Shown: piece by piece, positions 42,101-55,062 of the stretch
Position numbering within the stretch: the stretch's first letter is position 1
Layout: every line of letters begins with the position of its first letter
NCBI GenBank assembly: GCA_022225965.2
Contig: JAKJXP020000090.1
Coordinates: forward strand, 144,310-208,309
DNA length: 64,000 nucleotides
Direction: 5' to 3'
DNA from: Diatrype stigma
Lineage: Eukaryota > Ascomycota > Sordariomycetes > Xylariales > Diatrypaceae
Notes under the pieces: generated by a model
The model's database searches: none
What the model saw: only the letters and a program-made list of their open reading frames with translations
Told to the model about the DNA's origin: nothing
Made by a program: the position numbers and the translations under genes

Positions 42101-45100
42101 TCACTCGAACTGCCCGCTCCCAAACAGCCCGCGCACGGCCTTCTTCTGGCCCTCGACGCCCTTCCACTTCCGCTTCTCGCGGCGCTTCTCGGCCTCGGCG
42201 ACCGCCGCCCGGCGCTCCGTCTCGCGCGCGAAGTAGTTGACGCCCGAGCCCCGGCCCGCCGTCTTCTTCAGCTTGGCCTCCTCGCCGAACCCCGGCTTCT
42301 TCAGGCCAGCATTCCCGCTACCGTTACCACTGGCGGTATTGTTGTTGTTATTGTTGCTCGACGACGACGCGCTGGATCCAGCCGACGAGTTCGAGATGAG
42401 CGAGTTGGTCGTCGCCTTCCGCAGCAGCGCGGGGACCTTGAACGTCCCGTTGTTGCTATTGCTGCCGCTGCCGCTGCCGGCAGCTGCTCCTGCGTTCGAC
42501 GGCGCGGCGAACGCGAGGCGCGCGCTCCCGCTCGACAGGTTGGAGGACGAGCTCCGCTTGAGTGTGATGCGGTCAACGACGGCGACGCTGGACCGCCTCG
42601 TGTTTTCTTTGTTGCCGCTGCTGGTAGATGGGCGATGGCCATCACCGTCCCCCTCTTCTCCTTCACTGTCACCCGCGTCCGTAGCGGGGATGATGGACGA
42701 GGAGATGAGGGTGTTCGGATCATCCAGCAGCGTGGAGAGCGAGCGCCGGACCTCGGTGAGCGAGGCTGGCCGTGCATCGCCATCCCTGGCGGCCGCCGTG
42801 CGCCGTGCGTTGGGCGCAGGCTGCCGGGGGGCGTCGTCCGTCCGCGAGCGCTTCCGGCCCGTGTTCGTCGTCGGTTGACTGTCCGGGATCGCCTCCGCTG
42901 CTTCTCCTTGCCGTTGCTGCTGGTTCTGGTTCTGGCTCTCGCCGCTTTCTTCTGCATCGGTAGCAGCAGCGGCAAAGTTCTCGCCGAAGTCCCACTCGTC
43001 GTCGCTGTCGCCTCGGTCCTCGATGCTCTTGAGGAAGGCGGCGTTGCGGGGGTTCTCGGCGATCTTGCCGATGCGCTCGTCCGCGAACAGGGCCTTCTGC
43101 ATCTTGGCAAACTGGCGGCGCTTCATGCGGCGCTTGGCTTCCCCGCCGTCGTCCGAGTCGGACAGGTCGAGGTCGTTGCCGTCACCGCCGCCGCCGCGCC
43201 GCCGCTTGCGGAGCATGCCCGTCGTGATGTCCCGGAAGAGCTTATCCACCTGGGCAGCATCTGCCGCACGTTCGCGATCACTGCAGTCTCATGTTAGTCG
43301 CTGACTTGTTGAGCTAGTAGAGAAGTTTGTAGGGAGCACTCACGCATAAAATCCAGCTAGCTTTGCTTCGTCGACATTATTGCCAGCGGTATCATCGATC
43401 ATCTCCTTAGCAAGCTCCTCGTCATCTTCGCTAGAATCTTCGCCGTCTGCACCACCAAGCCCAGCATACTCGTCTTCAGACTCGTCGGCTTCTTGTTCAA
43501 CCCACTCCTTCGCTTCGCTCATCTTCGCTTTGAGCTTGTCTTCTCGACGCTTCTTTCTCTTTGCTGCTTTCTCCATCAACCTGAAAGCGCTCTGCTTGGC
43601 GGTCTCTGCGCCCTCGTTGCTCATCGTTGTATCGTCTTTTGTTATTGTGGCTGATGCTGCAGTACTGGGGCTCCCTGGAACATCTGTCGGCGGCAACGAA
43701 GAGATAGACAAGGATGCCTCGCCTCTACGCCGCAACTTGCCCTTTCTTTTGATGAGTGGTGATTCTTGGACCATGTCGTCAGCGGCCGTCCCGCCCAACA
43801 TCACTGTATCCATCGTGGAATGAGGCGCATCGACGAATCGCCGTTTCAAGGGGGTGAAGTTCTGGTAGCCACTATCTTGCGTAGGCTCGATGAGTTCCGA
43901 CATCTGCGTGTTGTCCATCTGCATTAGACTATCAAACCCGTGGCCTTGTGACTGTGTAAAGTGCAGCTGTACGCCTTGCGTCTCAGTATCGTGCCCCTGT
44001 GTTATATGATTCTGCGTCGATTGACTATTTGGCACCTTGTCGTCAATCTGGGATTGCCCCGCCGTTGCTGAGAATTGCGAATCAGGAAACTCGTTGAGGC
44101 TAGGCAGAAAATCTTGAGGAGAGCCATTGCTTGGGCCAGCTTGGCTGTCGTCCATCGTTCCAGCGAATATCTGGGTTAGACCTAGGCCGGCAGGACCTGC
44201 CGCCGGCACAGGAAGTCCAGGGATGAAGGATTTCGTAGCGGAGCGAAGAACCGAAGTAGGTATTTTAGGTGAACCAGAGTCGTGCTGAGAAGGTGACTTG
44301 GCCGACGTCGTATTCCGCTTCGGGGTCGCTTTCACTCCCTCATCGTCATCGTCATCGGAAACGACTTGGGACTGTTTCTTAGAACGGCGGCGCCTCATAG
44401 TGGGAAGCTCATCTTCTTCCTCGTCTGACACCACCTTCCCATCTTCCGCAGTAGTAGGTTTCGGGGTTTCTTCTTCTTCGGAATCTCCATCCTCTGCTTC
44501 ATCTTCAAACATCGGATTGGCGGCCGGCTCCTGTTCTTCGTCACCATCTGCATCGGTTCCTCCATTCCCCTCTTCCTCTTCCTCTTCGGAACCAGAAAGC
44601 TCGATTTCCGGTTCTTCCTCGTCGCCGCTAGCCTGGAAGCTGTCGTCATCGCTGTCGTCCCAACCCAGAGGATCGTCTTCACCATTCTTCCTCCTTTCTT
44701 TTCTGGCCTGCTTCGCCTCATCGCGTTCTCTCTCCATGATTTCTTCAACCTCCTGGCGTGCTCGAGCGACAATATCTTCAACTTGGTCCCTTTCCTTCTG
44801 CCGCTCTTCCTCCGTCTGCACATTGATGCCCTTCGAGCGCAGGTATTCAACGCGGCGCTCGCGCTCGAGCTTTGCTTGAGCCCTAGCGCGTTGTTGGAGA
44901 GACATTTGAAGCTCGGCGACGGTCATGGAGGGTTTGCCTTTCCGCCCCCTGTTGGAGGGTTCTCTTGGTGGTGAGGAGAGATTAGCAAGGCGTCGAAGAG
45001 CATTCATCGACGTGGACCCTTGTTTTTCTCTAGTGGGTAAACGGCTGAAAATAGTGTCGACTTTAGTCTTCTTTGTTTCTGTGATCTCAAGCTCATCGTC

Positions 45101-46390
45101 GGAATCTATTGTGACTAGATTCGTTTCGACTGAGGGGAGCTTCACTCGCACTTGGCGTCGGGGTTTGGGTACTGTTGATTTCTGGGGAGAAGAGCCTATT
45201 GCGGTGGCAACGGCTTTTCCTTTGCCCTTATGGGCCAATGCAGCCGCGATGTCCAAAATGTCATCACCGTCGTCGTTCTCTATGGCCGGTCTTGCCGGGA
45301 CCGTTGGTGCAAGAGAAGGGTTTGTTGTGGATTTAATATTATTAGGGACAGGTGGTGAACTTGGAGGAGTGCCAGTATCACCCATCTCAACATCGGTTTG
45401 GTGCGACACGGGCGTTGACGGCCGGCTTGAGCTCACTGGCTTGTTCTCTACTGGTGCCCCCTCTGGTTTGAAGTTGAAACGTTCAAATAGCGAGGACTTT
45501 GATATCTTCTTCTTAGTCTTGGCTTCGTGGGCAAGTTGCAAGCTCCTGTTCAAGCGCTGAGTCTCCCGGTTCATCTCTTCCAAAGCCTTCTTGCTAGCCT
45601 TTCGGGGGGCACGGGGTCCCCTTTGGCTTTGGGTGAGTTGGCGGCCGCCATCGTCGTCTGTTATGTCTGAGACGTCGTCATCGCTATCCGGATCCGCAGG
45701 CATGGTCTCAGCCATCCTCTCGGCGCGCTCCTTCTGCTTGCGAGCCTCTTCAGCTTCCTTCGCAAGCCTTTCCTGTCGTTTCCGAGCGACTAGTGCCTTG
45801 AATCGATCGCTCTTGGCAAGGTCGGCGGGGAAGTCATTTTCTGAATCCGATCCAGCTCCTGGAATGTGGGATGTAGTAGATTTAGAAGGGCTGACGAATA
45901 AGCCAGGGGATGGTGGTTCGTCGGCTTCGGCATCTACAGCAGTTTCTGGGCTTATACTGCGTGCTGGCCGAGCCATCCGCCGGCGAGGCAAGGCACTAAC
46001 ATCGTCCTCTTTGTCTTCGTTCTCCTTCTGTGCGGCTTCGTGATGGACCGCGTCATCTGGTGTCTTCGAAGCATCCCGGGCTTCGTTTGTAGTATCAGCT
46101 TGCATTCGACTTGCAAGCCGACCGCGTGGGCGTATAATCTCATCTTCGTCCTCGGAGGAGTCGTCGTCTTCGTCGGCTTGAGTAGTAGGCTTGGCTTCCT
46201 TGGGCAATATACTGCTCTTATCGGCTGATTTAAATAATGCCTTCACATCAATGGGGCCGGACTCGTCATCGTCGGAGTTGTCGTCGACAGCAGCCAACAT
46301 AGCCTGGAGTTTTGATCGGGGAGATAGCTGCGGTGACGATGGCTCGGACGCACTGCCGGCCGCTGGTGAGGGTGAGCGACTAGAAGCCAT
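42101..46390 (-). CDS. MRC1: Mediator of replication checkpoint MRC1 (Claspin orthologue)
   Basis: Replication-fork protein that holds the fork together and relays the ATR/Mec1 signal to the Rad53/Cds1 kinase. Minus-strand exons are 43344-46390 and 42101-43280 (63-nt intron, donor GTGAGT, acceptor CTGCAG), giving 1408 residues. Long acidic, Ser-rich stretches alternate with basic helices such as QQRARAQAKLERERRVEYLR near 500 (possible PCNA/DNA-contact region, inference). An SQ/TQ cluster lies around residues 755-845 (about ten SQ/TQ sites in NSQSTQNHITQGHDTETQ and neighbours), the expected Mec1/Rad3 targets. The MRC1-like domain follows and is split by the intron: AKMSEAKEWVEQEADESEDE, YAGLGG, EEL-AKEMIDDTAGNNVDEAKL, then DRERAADAAQVDKLFRDITT and GMLRKRRRG. 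Phase and motif continuity across the intron are convincing. Two MluI boxes lie upstream. Confidence 0.9.
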
Positions 46391-47725
46391 TGCTGCTTTG
46401 TAATTGTGCTAAGCTGGGTGATATGGTCTAGAAAAAGATTCTTAAGCTTCCTCTTAACAAAACATTGTATAGAGAAATGATTAAAGGTACTCGATATGCA
46501 TCCAAGTGGACAAGATGGTAGTAAAGTAGAGTATCCAATTGTTACTAAGAACATTCAAGGTAACGGGTCACGCACTATAGAGCAGGAGATACTTCGTACT
46601 TGTATTCTGTAAGTGGTGGGGGATCGCGTAAATGCACTCTCTGAAATGCACTGATGCGACGCGTTTCACGCGTCAAGACCCACCTCCTATGCGCTTATCC
46701 GAATATATAGTGGAGCATCAGAACGTCGAAACGTCATAAAGGGGATTGGACGTATTTTATTTGCCTATTGTCACGAAGCATTTGATCGTTGGAAGCCGCT
46801 ATTAGTTACATCGAGACTGAGTTAGGTTCATTGTTTAATGAACGGTATCTATATCCGATATATCCTACTAGGTAGCTAGCTAGCCCAGTGCACAAGTATG
46901 GAGCTGGGTAGAGGATTTGGTGATGTTAGGAGCTACGAGCCAGCCAAGTTTCACGAGTCTAGAAAATCAAGACCGAGTTCCCATCACGGACAAGTCACCG
47001 CATCTCGAGTCGTGCAATATATTCATAGGTACTTGGTATTTAATCATGTCATACATAATATACAACAATAATGAAGCAAAGTTGGGGTATCTATGGGCTA
47101 TAAACAACACATCCCCCGCCAGGCCGATGAGACCAATCGAAATTGCCGTGAACGCCTGAGGCACCCTGCCCCGCCGCCTATGCCTGTATCTTCCCCTTTT
47201 TTTAAGGCAGGTATACAAACGTCCCATGTGACCGCCCCCTTAGCTCTTTTGCGCCGATGATGCCGATGCTGAATGCAAAAAATATGTGTAAATGCTGAAA
47301 GAAGTCTTGTACCAACGCCGTAATACGCCCAGCGTGCTGAGCCCTCATGGGACACGAGAATGCTTTTAGTCTAGCCCGAAGCCCGAAGTGATGCCACATC
47401 CCAGCAACCCTTATCTGCATGTCGTATATGTCCGTTCATGTTGGCCTAGGTCAAGCAGAGCTCCCAATGATGACCTGCAACATACCAGCCTGGTCAAGTA
47501 TCAAGAGTAGTGATGACAGAACGATGGCGGTCCACGAATCGCTCCGAAGCAGCAGTGGTTTCCTTAGGATCGACAATCGCGCAGGTGTCGTTTAAATCGC
47601 TTCAAATGATTCGAAGTTTGCTAGATCGAGTTAGTGTGAAAGAGGCATACTAACACAGGCGCTCATTAGAGCTCCTTAACGCTGGGGATGTCTCTTCAAC
47701 CTGCACCATGACGATTTGGCCCATG
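46391..47725. other. Intergenic region: MRC1 promoter and ADA1 3' flank
   Basis: 1.3 kb without a gene. Besides the MCB pair, it shows an AT-rich part near 46730-46870 and no other recognisable signal. Confidence 0.5.
46659..46673. promoter_or_regulatory. Paired MluI cell-cycle boxes (MCB) upstream of MRC1
   Basis: ACGCGT-TTC-ACGCGT, embedded in the symmetric sequence GACGCGTTTCACGCGTC. It lies 269-283 bp upstream of the MRC1 start codon. ACGCGT is the binding site of MBF-type (Mbp1/Swi6, Cdc10) factors that drive G1/S transcription of replication genes, which fits the role of MRC1. Binding itself is inferred. Confidence 0.65.
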
Positions 47726-49277
47726 TCAGGTAGCTAGACAGGACTCGAGTACGCCGTCAAGTGCTTGCATGTCCATATTCTCTGCACCGGCCCAACCTCC
47801 GTAATCCTCCGAGTCGATGTCCATGGGGTCCGAGTGACCGTTGATGCCTCCCATAACCACATCTTCAAGCTCCGTCGGCTCATAGCCATCGACATACGTG
47901 TAGTTGTCCCAGTTCGCCAGTTCGCCCTCTCTATAGTTGTAAACAATTGACTTGGTTACCGCGGGGAAGTTGCCTAGATGGCAGTCGCCAATGTCAAGAG
48001 CCAGTCGCAGATCGGCGATATCTAGAGGCCGCCGCTCGCTTGCCGCCTTGGCCTCGATGGGTAGTAAACCACTCTTATCCCGGGATATCTCCCCCTTGGC
48101 AAGCGCGCTTTCTTCGCGCCGAAGCCGTCGCCGGTATTTGCGGGTTTGTATCCAGGCCGCTCCAGCAGGAGATCCAGCACTGCCGGAATCGCCCGGCCCG
48201 TTGCTTCTGGTCCTTCGGAATACAACGGAAAGGAACTCTTTGATAAAGGTCTCCGTCGCAATCGTTATGAATTGCGCCGCATCTGAAGCGTGACCGTTGG
48301 GGAGACCCGCTTCGTAGCACATTGGTAACATCCTAGCCTCGATACTGCTAACATCTGGGAACTCGCCTGATTCAATGGCCAAAGGTTGCGCATATCGTTT
48401 CCGGATCTCCAAGTCAAGATCTTACTTGGTTAGTACGAGATATCGAACAGATAGGGGGAAACGGCACTCACTCATCCTATTAAGGCCATTCGCACTTGCA
48501 GGAACTTCAGAAGGCCGAGCAGATCGGCCTCGGTTATGTTCCAGGAACATGCCAGCCATGGCTTCGGATGGATCATACTGCGCAAAGCATTAGCCGGTGT
48601 TTCAGTCTTCGTGACATCTCTCATGGACAGGCAACATGATGTACTAACATTAACGTCATTATGAACGAGATCTTTGATCCGCCTTCGATCCCGACTCGGT
48701 AAAAGCATGACCTCGGACTTCAGGCGCCTTTCTGCTGCATCGCCGGTGACAGGCTTTGCGCCGACATTGGTGGTGGGTTTGTCGTTAGCTGAAACCCATG
48801 GCGCCAATCCCTGATCGGGCATTTCTCTCGTGAGGTTTCCATATATCGCAGCAAGAAGCTGGTTATGTAGGTGTATGCGCTCGCCATTGGCAACGGATAA
48901 TATGGGATCGATGCGATCGGAGTATTCGGCTTGGTTTAAGCGGCCTTTATGTTACACGCGTAAGCAGCTTTCTGACTTGGACAAAGGGCGAAGGCACTAG
49001 GTTCGGTGCGATGACGTGACTATTGAGAGAATATATATCAGGGCAACTGACCAAGTATAAACTGCGTGGTGGAATCTTTGTAGAGTGCCCATTGTTCAGG
49101 CCCAATTGCGGACTTCAAAGCAGTATAGAGAGGTTCTAGGTCGATGCGGGCAGGTATAATCTGGCTCGTTTTCGTAACTTTCTGGGAGACAGGAGCGGAG
49201 ACAGTTATAGACTTGAGTATAGGAGTTGACAACGACACAGACGGACGGCTAAGAGCCGCGGGGTCTATGTCGGGCAT
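47726..49277 (-). CDS. HFI1: SAGA complex structural subunit ADA1/HFI1
   Basis: Scaffold subunit of the SAGA histone-acetylation coactivator; carries a histone-fold-type SAGA-Tad1 region that pairs with Spt7. Minus-strand exons are 49052-49277, 48655-48944, 48472-48577 and 47726-48420, giving 438 residues with consistent phases. Conserved blocks: [42 protein letters not shown], then across intron 1 [98 protein letters not shown], and a C-terminal block with [21 protein letters not shown] sequence. Intron 2 has a weak donor (GTTAAT) but gives the expected HND-YDPSE joint. The start matches the family's conserved N-terminus. Divergent from the GCP3 gene. Confidence 0.88.
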
Positions 49278-49354
49278 AGCGGGAGAATTTTATAATGCGA
49301 GAATGCGAGATGGTCGCGGATGATGGTTGCTTTAACAGTCGCCGTGATATGTCG

Positions 49355-49469
49355 CGATGCGATGCGATGCGATGCGGTTGCGACTACGGCTGCGGTTGCG
49401 GTTGCGGTTGCGGTTGCGGTTGCGATTGCGCAGCTGGGGCTGGGGTTGGGGCTGGAGCTGGAGCTGGAG
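49355..49469. repeat. Compound GATGC / GGTTGC / GGAGCT repeat block
   Basis: Successive tandem runs: GATGC (four units), GGTTGC (about six units), then degenerate GGGGCT/GGAGCT units. It lies directly upstream of ADA1. Confidence 0.85.
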
Positions 49470-50219
49470 ACGCGCTCGTGTGGCCTAGTTTTAGCTGGTA
49501 GTCCTGATGCTGCAGGCGGCTCTGACTATGGCGGAAATAGGCGGGGGAAAGATGCAGACGGACAACCAGCTCGGCGCAACTCGAAAAAAGGGTGGCAATC
49601 CCATTTATCGAGTGCGGGTATGCCTTGCGATCCCAGATCTGATGCTGGATTGATGGAAATTGGATGTTGAGTGAGGTTAATCCGATGGACATTTGTGACC
49701 CTGACGCCGTGGTTTTCTATGACTGTAAGGCCTGAGAGCCCTAAACACAGGATGTCGTTCGTTGGTCGGCCGTCAAAAGTTAGAAAAAGCAGCTTCCATT
49801 GGTGGCTCGTGCTCTAAGCTAAGGTTTACTAGGCAGGCAAGATACGAAGTACGAGGTAACTCCAGTAGCTTGTCGCAGCTTTCGCAGCTTGTATGTACAT
49901 ATGTAGTTGCGACCTACAGGCTACATGTGCTGGAAGATGTTTCCAGTGGCTCAATACTGACGGTACAGACCTAACTCCAGCTTATAACGTTAGACTGGGC
50001 TTTGCTATTAGTCGCGTCAGGTTCTACCCTACCTACGTCTTATATATGGAACTCGAGGCCGGAGCTTAATGCTGCACTCAGAAGACTTGTAGGTTCACAT
50101 GTACAACTGCAACTGACCACGCATGCAAGAACATCGTAGGTATAAATGCTACCAGGTTTGATGGGTAGAGCGCCTCTAATATAGCACTGGACACTGTTGA
50201 CAGGTACATATGTAGGTGC

Positions 50220-50261
50220 CATAAGTAGTCTACCATAAGTATTCTACCGTAAGTATTCTCG
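50220..50261. repeat. 14-bp tandem repeat (CATAAGTATTCTAC)
   Basis: Three adjacent 14-nt copies with few mismatches: CATAAGTAGTCTAC, CATAAGTATTCTAC and CGTAAGTATTCTCG. Confidence 0.8.
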
Positions 50262-50779
50262 GTGCGACCCGACTGCCCGATCGTCAAAGTGGTTTCATGG
50301 TTTTACCCCACGATACTTCATGTGTCCCGCAATTCCAGCTCCATCCAGTAAGTACCTACATATGTAGTTATTGGCTCAGGTGGCAGGTGCTGCTCAGGTT
50401 CCAAGGTTCCTGGCCGCGTCGCGTCTTGTCGAATTGTCTCGTCCCGTCAGCCAGCCAGTACGCCAGTACGCCAGCACTCATCACTATCGATAAGCCCAGG
50501 CTCAACCACCACGCCTATTTGGCTATTACACCCATCACTATCATCACTATCATCACACCCAAACTCGGTGGTTAGCAGCACCCGACACATGCCACATGCA
50601 ACTGACAACCTTGGAAGAATATAACATCAAACATACACTTAATTAACTAGACCAACCGCAAGCTGTTAGCTACTGCCTGGCCCGCGCACTCAGAGCTGTC
50701 GTTTCCTCTGTCTGTCTCGGGATCCTCTCTACCTAATAAAAGACGGGAGGGAAGAAGGACCAACAACAAACATGCCACA

Positions 50780-53709
50780 ATGTCTGGTCCACAGGATCGG
50801 GCAAACCGTGTTAATATCAGCGTCAACCGCCTCATCTCCCAGATAATACCTAGTGACCCGACCTTGAGTGAGGAAGACAACCGGCAGAGACATGACATCC
50901 TCTTCGAGGAGGTGAGGGAGAGCCTAGAGAGGTACATCATTCTTAGTCTGAAGCATCAGCCGTACGCATGCACACCACAGTCTAACAGCGCTGCTCTAGG
51001 CACACGTCGCCTCCCTTGGCAGACCAGAATCACGCATCCGACCTCATCAAGAGGAGGCTGGTTCAGACCAATCCTAATCAGGCATTGCGTTACTCAAATC
51101 TCTACTCACGCTTGCTGGCCTTGCCCGTGTTGAATCACAAATGGGCTATGCTATATCTCCTGTATCAACTAAGCGACTCACAAGACCCCAACGAGCCTGA
51201 TCCCGTGGCCTTTGCTGAATTGCAGAGAGAGCGGGTGAAAAGGCGGGAAGAAGAGAGGGCGGAACTCGAGAATCAGCAGATGAACTATGAGCCTGATCCT
51301 AGGAACGACGCCTCCTTCCGGTCTGCGGATCATTCCGCGAATGACTACCGCCCTACTGAGCTGCGGGACGTGCTTCAAGACCCCCGTGATACAAAAGTCA
51401 TGGAGGGTGGGCCGAGTTATCCCTCTCGGCCTACGCATTCCAAGTATGCATCATCAAGTCGAGAATCAAGGTACAACGGGACAGGGGCATCGAGGGATGA
51501 AGGCACCCTCGTGAACAAGAGAGATGTAGCCATCAAGTCCAAGCTCTTAGCGGACAACTATTCCGATATAGACCCCTCGGAGCCAGCTCTGCTACGGGAT
51601 CTCCCGTATACGCTGCAAGGCTTGTCATCGGCCACACTCCCATTTACCGGCAAAGATTATGAGCTCAAGCTCCCCTCGACGCTTCCTCCCCCGCTCATAT
51701 ATTTACTTCATAGCTTGTCCGAGCCGTCACTGCTCTATCGACAACTCGAGGACTTCGTCCAGGCTCCTGCCCAGGGGCTCCTAGGCCAAAGTCTCAGCGC
51801 TGCCATTAGTGATGAGCTCCGTTCCTACCTAACCCTAGTAGCCACTCTCGAGAGCCAGATCCGCCGTGCCCTGTCAACTATCGACGAAACCGCGCCCAGG
51901 AGCGGAATCGGCAAGGCGGGCGTGACGCTCAAGCGCTGCGTCGTCTGGACTCGCGAGGCGACCATGGGGCTAAGGTTGATGAGCTTGATCGCCGAGGAGT
52001 CGAAGAAGAAAAAGGGGGGGCAGCTCATCTCCTTGATACACTCGTTCTCGTCCTCTCACGGCGACCCCGTCGTCAGCGCTTTTGCCGAGCGATTGCTGAC
52101 GCCCATCACCCGCCCTTTCTACGACATCCTGCGGCGCTGGATATACGACGGCGAGCTCTCCGACCCCTACCTCGAGTTCTTCGTCCAGGAGCAGTCCCCG
52201 GAGGACCAGCCCAAGGGCAAGTCTGGGTCCACGAACGTGTGGGAGGACAAGTACTGCGTCGTGGACGAGATGATCCCATCCATCATCACCGACGAGTTCG
52301 CCCTCAAGGTCTTCCTCATCGGCAAGTCCCTCCACTTCATCCGCCACAGCTGCGGCGACGCCCACTGGGTCGAGTCGTACTCGAAGGAGTCCTCCAAGGA
52401 GCTCCGCTACGGCGACACGGCCACCCTGGAGTCGTGGATCGACGACGCCTACAAGACCACCATGCGCCGCCTGATCCACCTCATGACCACCAAGTTCCAC
52501 CTGTTCGAGCACCTGCAGGCGCTCAAGAGCTACATCCTCCTCGGCCAGGGCGACTTCATCGCGCTGCTGATGGAGTCGCTCGCGGCCAACCTCGACCGCC
52601 CGGCGGGCGCGCAGTACCGGCACACGCTGACGGCGCAGCTGGAGCACGCGATCCGCGGCTCGAACGCGCAGTACGACTCGGCCGAGGTGCTGCGGCGGCT
52701 GGACGCGCGGATGCTGCAGCTGTCGCACGGCGACATCGGCTGGGACTGCTTCACGCTGGAGTATAAGATCGACGCGCCCGTGGACGTGGTGGTGTCCGAC
52801 TGGGGCAACCGCCAGTACCTCAAGGTGTTCAACTTCCTGTGGCGCATCAAGCGCGTCGAGTTCGCGCTGGCCTCGGCCTGGCGCAAGGTCACCACCGGCT
52901 CCCGCGGCGTGCTGCAGACCCGCCGCCCCGCCGTCCGCGAGGCCTGGCGCGCCACCCGAGGCTTCCTCGCCGAGATGGTCCACTTCGTCGGCCAGCTCCA
53001 GTACTACATCCTCTTCGAGGTCATCGAGTCCTCCTGGTCCGAGCTCCAGGCCCGCCTCCACCGCGAGGACGCCACCCTCGACGACGTCATCACCGCCCAC
53101 ACCAAGTACCTCAACTCCATCACCCACAAGGGCCTCCTCGGCGCCCGCCGCCGCCGCTTCGAGGGGGGCGCCGCCGGTGCCGCCGCCTCGTCGTCCGCCG
53201 CTTCTACCGCCACCGCCGGCGCCGGCGCCGACCCCGCCGGCTCGGAGGACGACAACAGCTACATGATCCAGCTGAGCGAGCTGCTGCGGGTGATGCTCTC
53301 GTTCCGCGACTGCGTCGACGGCCTGTACTCGTGGTCCGTATCGGACTTCACGCAGCGCCAGGAGGCGGACCTCCTCTCGTCGTCTCGAGTGGGCGCGGGC
53401 GCGGGGAGGCGGGACTCGGAGCACGACAGCAACCACGACCACGACCCTGACCACGACGGCGCGGCAGGCGTCCCCCAGAGCGAGTTCCCCGCGCTCCAGG
53501 AGCGCCTCCGCCATCTCGGCGACCGCTTCCGCACCAAGCTCCAGATCCTGCTCGGCGACCTCGCCTACCAGCCCGACGTCGACCTGCGCTTCCTCGGCGT
53601 CTCCATGAACTTCAACGATGTCTATCAGCCCGTGCGCCGGAAGCCCAAGGGCACGCCTGCCGCGCCTGCGGCTGCGGCGGCGGAGAGGGAGAGGTCCTCG
53701 AAGGGCTGA
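50780..53709 (+). CDS. Gamma-tubulin complex component 3 (Spc98/Alp6 family)
   Basis: GCP3 subunit of the gamma-tubulin small complex, which nucleates microtubules at spindle pole bodies. Exons are 50780-50931 and 51000-53709 (68-nt intron), giving 953 residues, the usual size for fungal GCP3. The N-terminal region has NRLISQIIPSDPTLSEED and DLIKRRLVQTNPNQALRYSN. The GRIP1 region begins near residue 266 (FTGKDYELKLPSTLPPPLIY) and includes LVATLESQIRRA and FYDILRRWIYDGELSDPYLEF. The GRIP2 region includes YILLGQGDFIALLMESLAAN (near 564), WDCFTLEYKIDAPVDVVVSD, YLKVFNFLWRIKRVEFALAS and HFVGQLQYYILFEVIESSW. A poly-Ala/Ser insertion (near 725-745) and a His/Asp-rich insertion (near 812-825) interrupt the C-terminal part, which ends with DLRFLGVSMNFNDVYQP. 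A large antisense open frame across it is a codon-bias shadow. Confidence 0.9.
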
Positions 53710-55062
53710 AAATCCAGTCAGTCGGTCTGTTCGTGTTCGTCTTCCTGTCTAAGTTGACTGGTCAAGTTGTCTGGTAGTTAGTTAGTCTCGTCTCTGTTTG
53801 ACTTTTCAATCGTGTATAAACCAAGGTTGGGCTGAAGAAGGAAGGTGAAAGAAAGGAGGGACGGTGTTATTACCGGACTACGCTACGTGGAACGTGTTTT
53901 ATGTAGGCTCTCGAATGGATATTCGGCTAAGCCTAGAGTTCATTTCTGAGAGCGAACAACAAATAGGTAGTATACCTAGGTACCCATGTAGTTACGTAAA
54001 GAGAGCTGGAGTTGCATGTCTGTCTTCTATCTCATTGTACTTCTATTCCGGTGACGACTCATAATGTATAAAGTCAATCACTACAGGAAACTCAATCACT
54101 GCAGGCAATGCAAGGCAGGTGGGTCAAGGCAATGTGGCTTGAAACTTCTTTTCTTTTTTTGTATTGTACTGTGTTTGACAAAGGAAAAAAGCTAAACGAA
54201 GGTCGTTGTGCTGCTGTTAGAGCTCATATCATATCGTCATTCATACGTGTGGTTCGTAAAACGTAGACATCCAGGCCGGACTTTTGTCGTCTTCCCCGTA
54301 AGATGCTCTGACGATTCTGGCTTGGTCCCGTGGCATGGCCATGCCCGGACCAGGTAAAACATGCGTAGGCGATTCCGCCTTTCTATATCTACAAGGTGAC
54401 GCGTCAACTCCAAAACAATATGCCCGGCTGCCAGATCCTTCTGTGCTCGTGGCCGTACCCTATTTTATGCGCCGGTCCCCTTTTCGCCTTAAGCTGGAAG
54501 CAATCGTCACATTGCCCCTCAGATGTTTTTTCGTAATAGTTGTACAGGCGGTTGTTGTTGTCTCTTGCCAATCGAGGATTGGCTTGCATGAGATAGTATG
54601 TGGTATGGAGTTGATCGATGGTTTCTCACTGATCGAATCGGATAGGTAGTACTAATTGGATTGAATGAAGATTGAAGTTCCAAAGCAACCTTTTGTTGGA
54701 GAGCACGGCCTTCCGTGGCAGCCAGAAGCTAGGTTTCCAGGAAGGGTCGTTCCAATGTCCGACCGTCTTGGGGAAAGCAAGTGAGCCAAAATAATGGATA
54801 ATCGTATAACCGAGTGGTACCGTACGCCATCAAGGGCATGAAAACGCTCTAGGCACCAAAATTGTTGGTGCCACTCGTTATACTTCGGTATAGGATGATG
54901 AATCCTAGGAATCAGCGGAGGCTCGATATATCCAGCTGAGCTGGCAAACCAACAGACCACATCAATCAAGATGTGGTTGTATATCCAGTGGACGTGGGGA
55001 ATACAGCAACATGTGACTCTGACTCATAAACTCCGTAAGGTGAACCTTCAGCTTAGAAAAGT
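53710..55062. other. Convergent intergenic region between GCP3 and WEE1
   Basis: 1.35 kb between two 3' ends. It holds a GTCAGTCGGTC-rich start and T-rich DNA near 54150-54165. No gene; open frames such as 54652-54969 (minus) lack family features. Confidence 0.5.

Larger units (their letters stand above)
49278..50779. promoter_or_regulatory. Divergent promoter region between ADA1 and GCP3
   Basis: 1.5 kb between the two start codons. It carries a dense repeat block close to ADA1 (GATGC at 49355-49374, GGTTGC at 49391-49425, GGAGCT at 49456-49469), a 14-bp tandem near 50220-50261, and TAGGTA motifs near GCP3. The GC-repeat block is only about 80-190 bp from the ADA1 start codon. Regulatory activity is inferred from position. 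Confidence 0.5.

Noticed and set aside
51970..53514. 514-residue minus-strand open frame
   Set aside because: It lies antisense to the GC3-rich coding region of GCP3, is composed of Val/Leu/Gly/Arg/Glu-rich sequence without family motifs, and is explained by codon bias.
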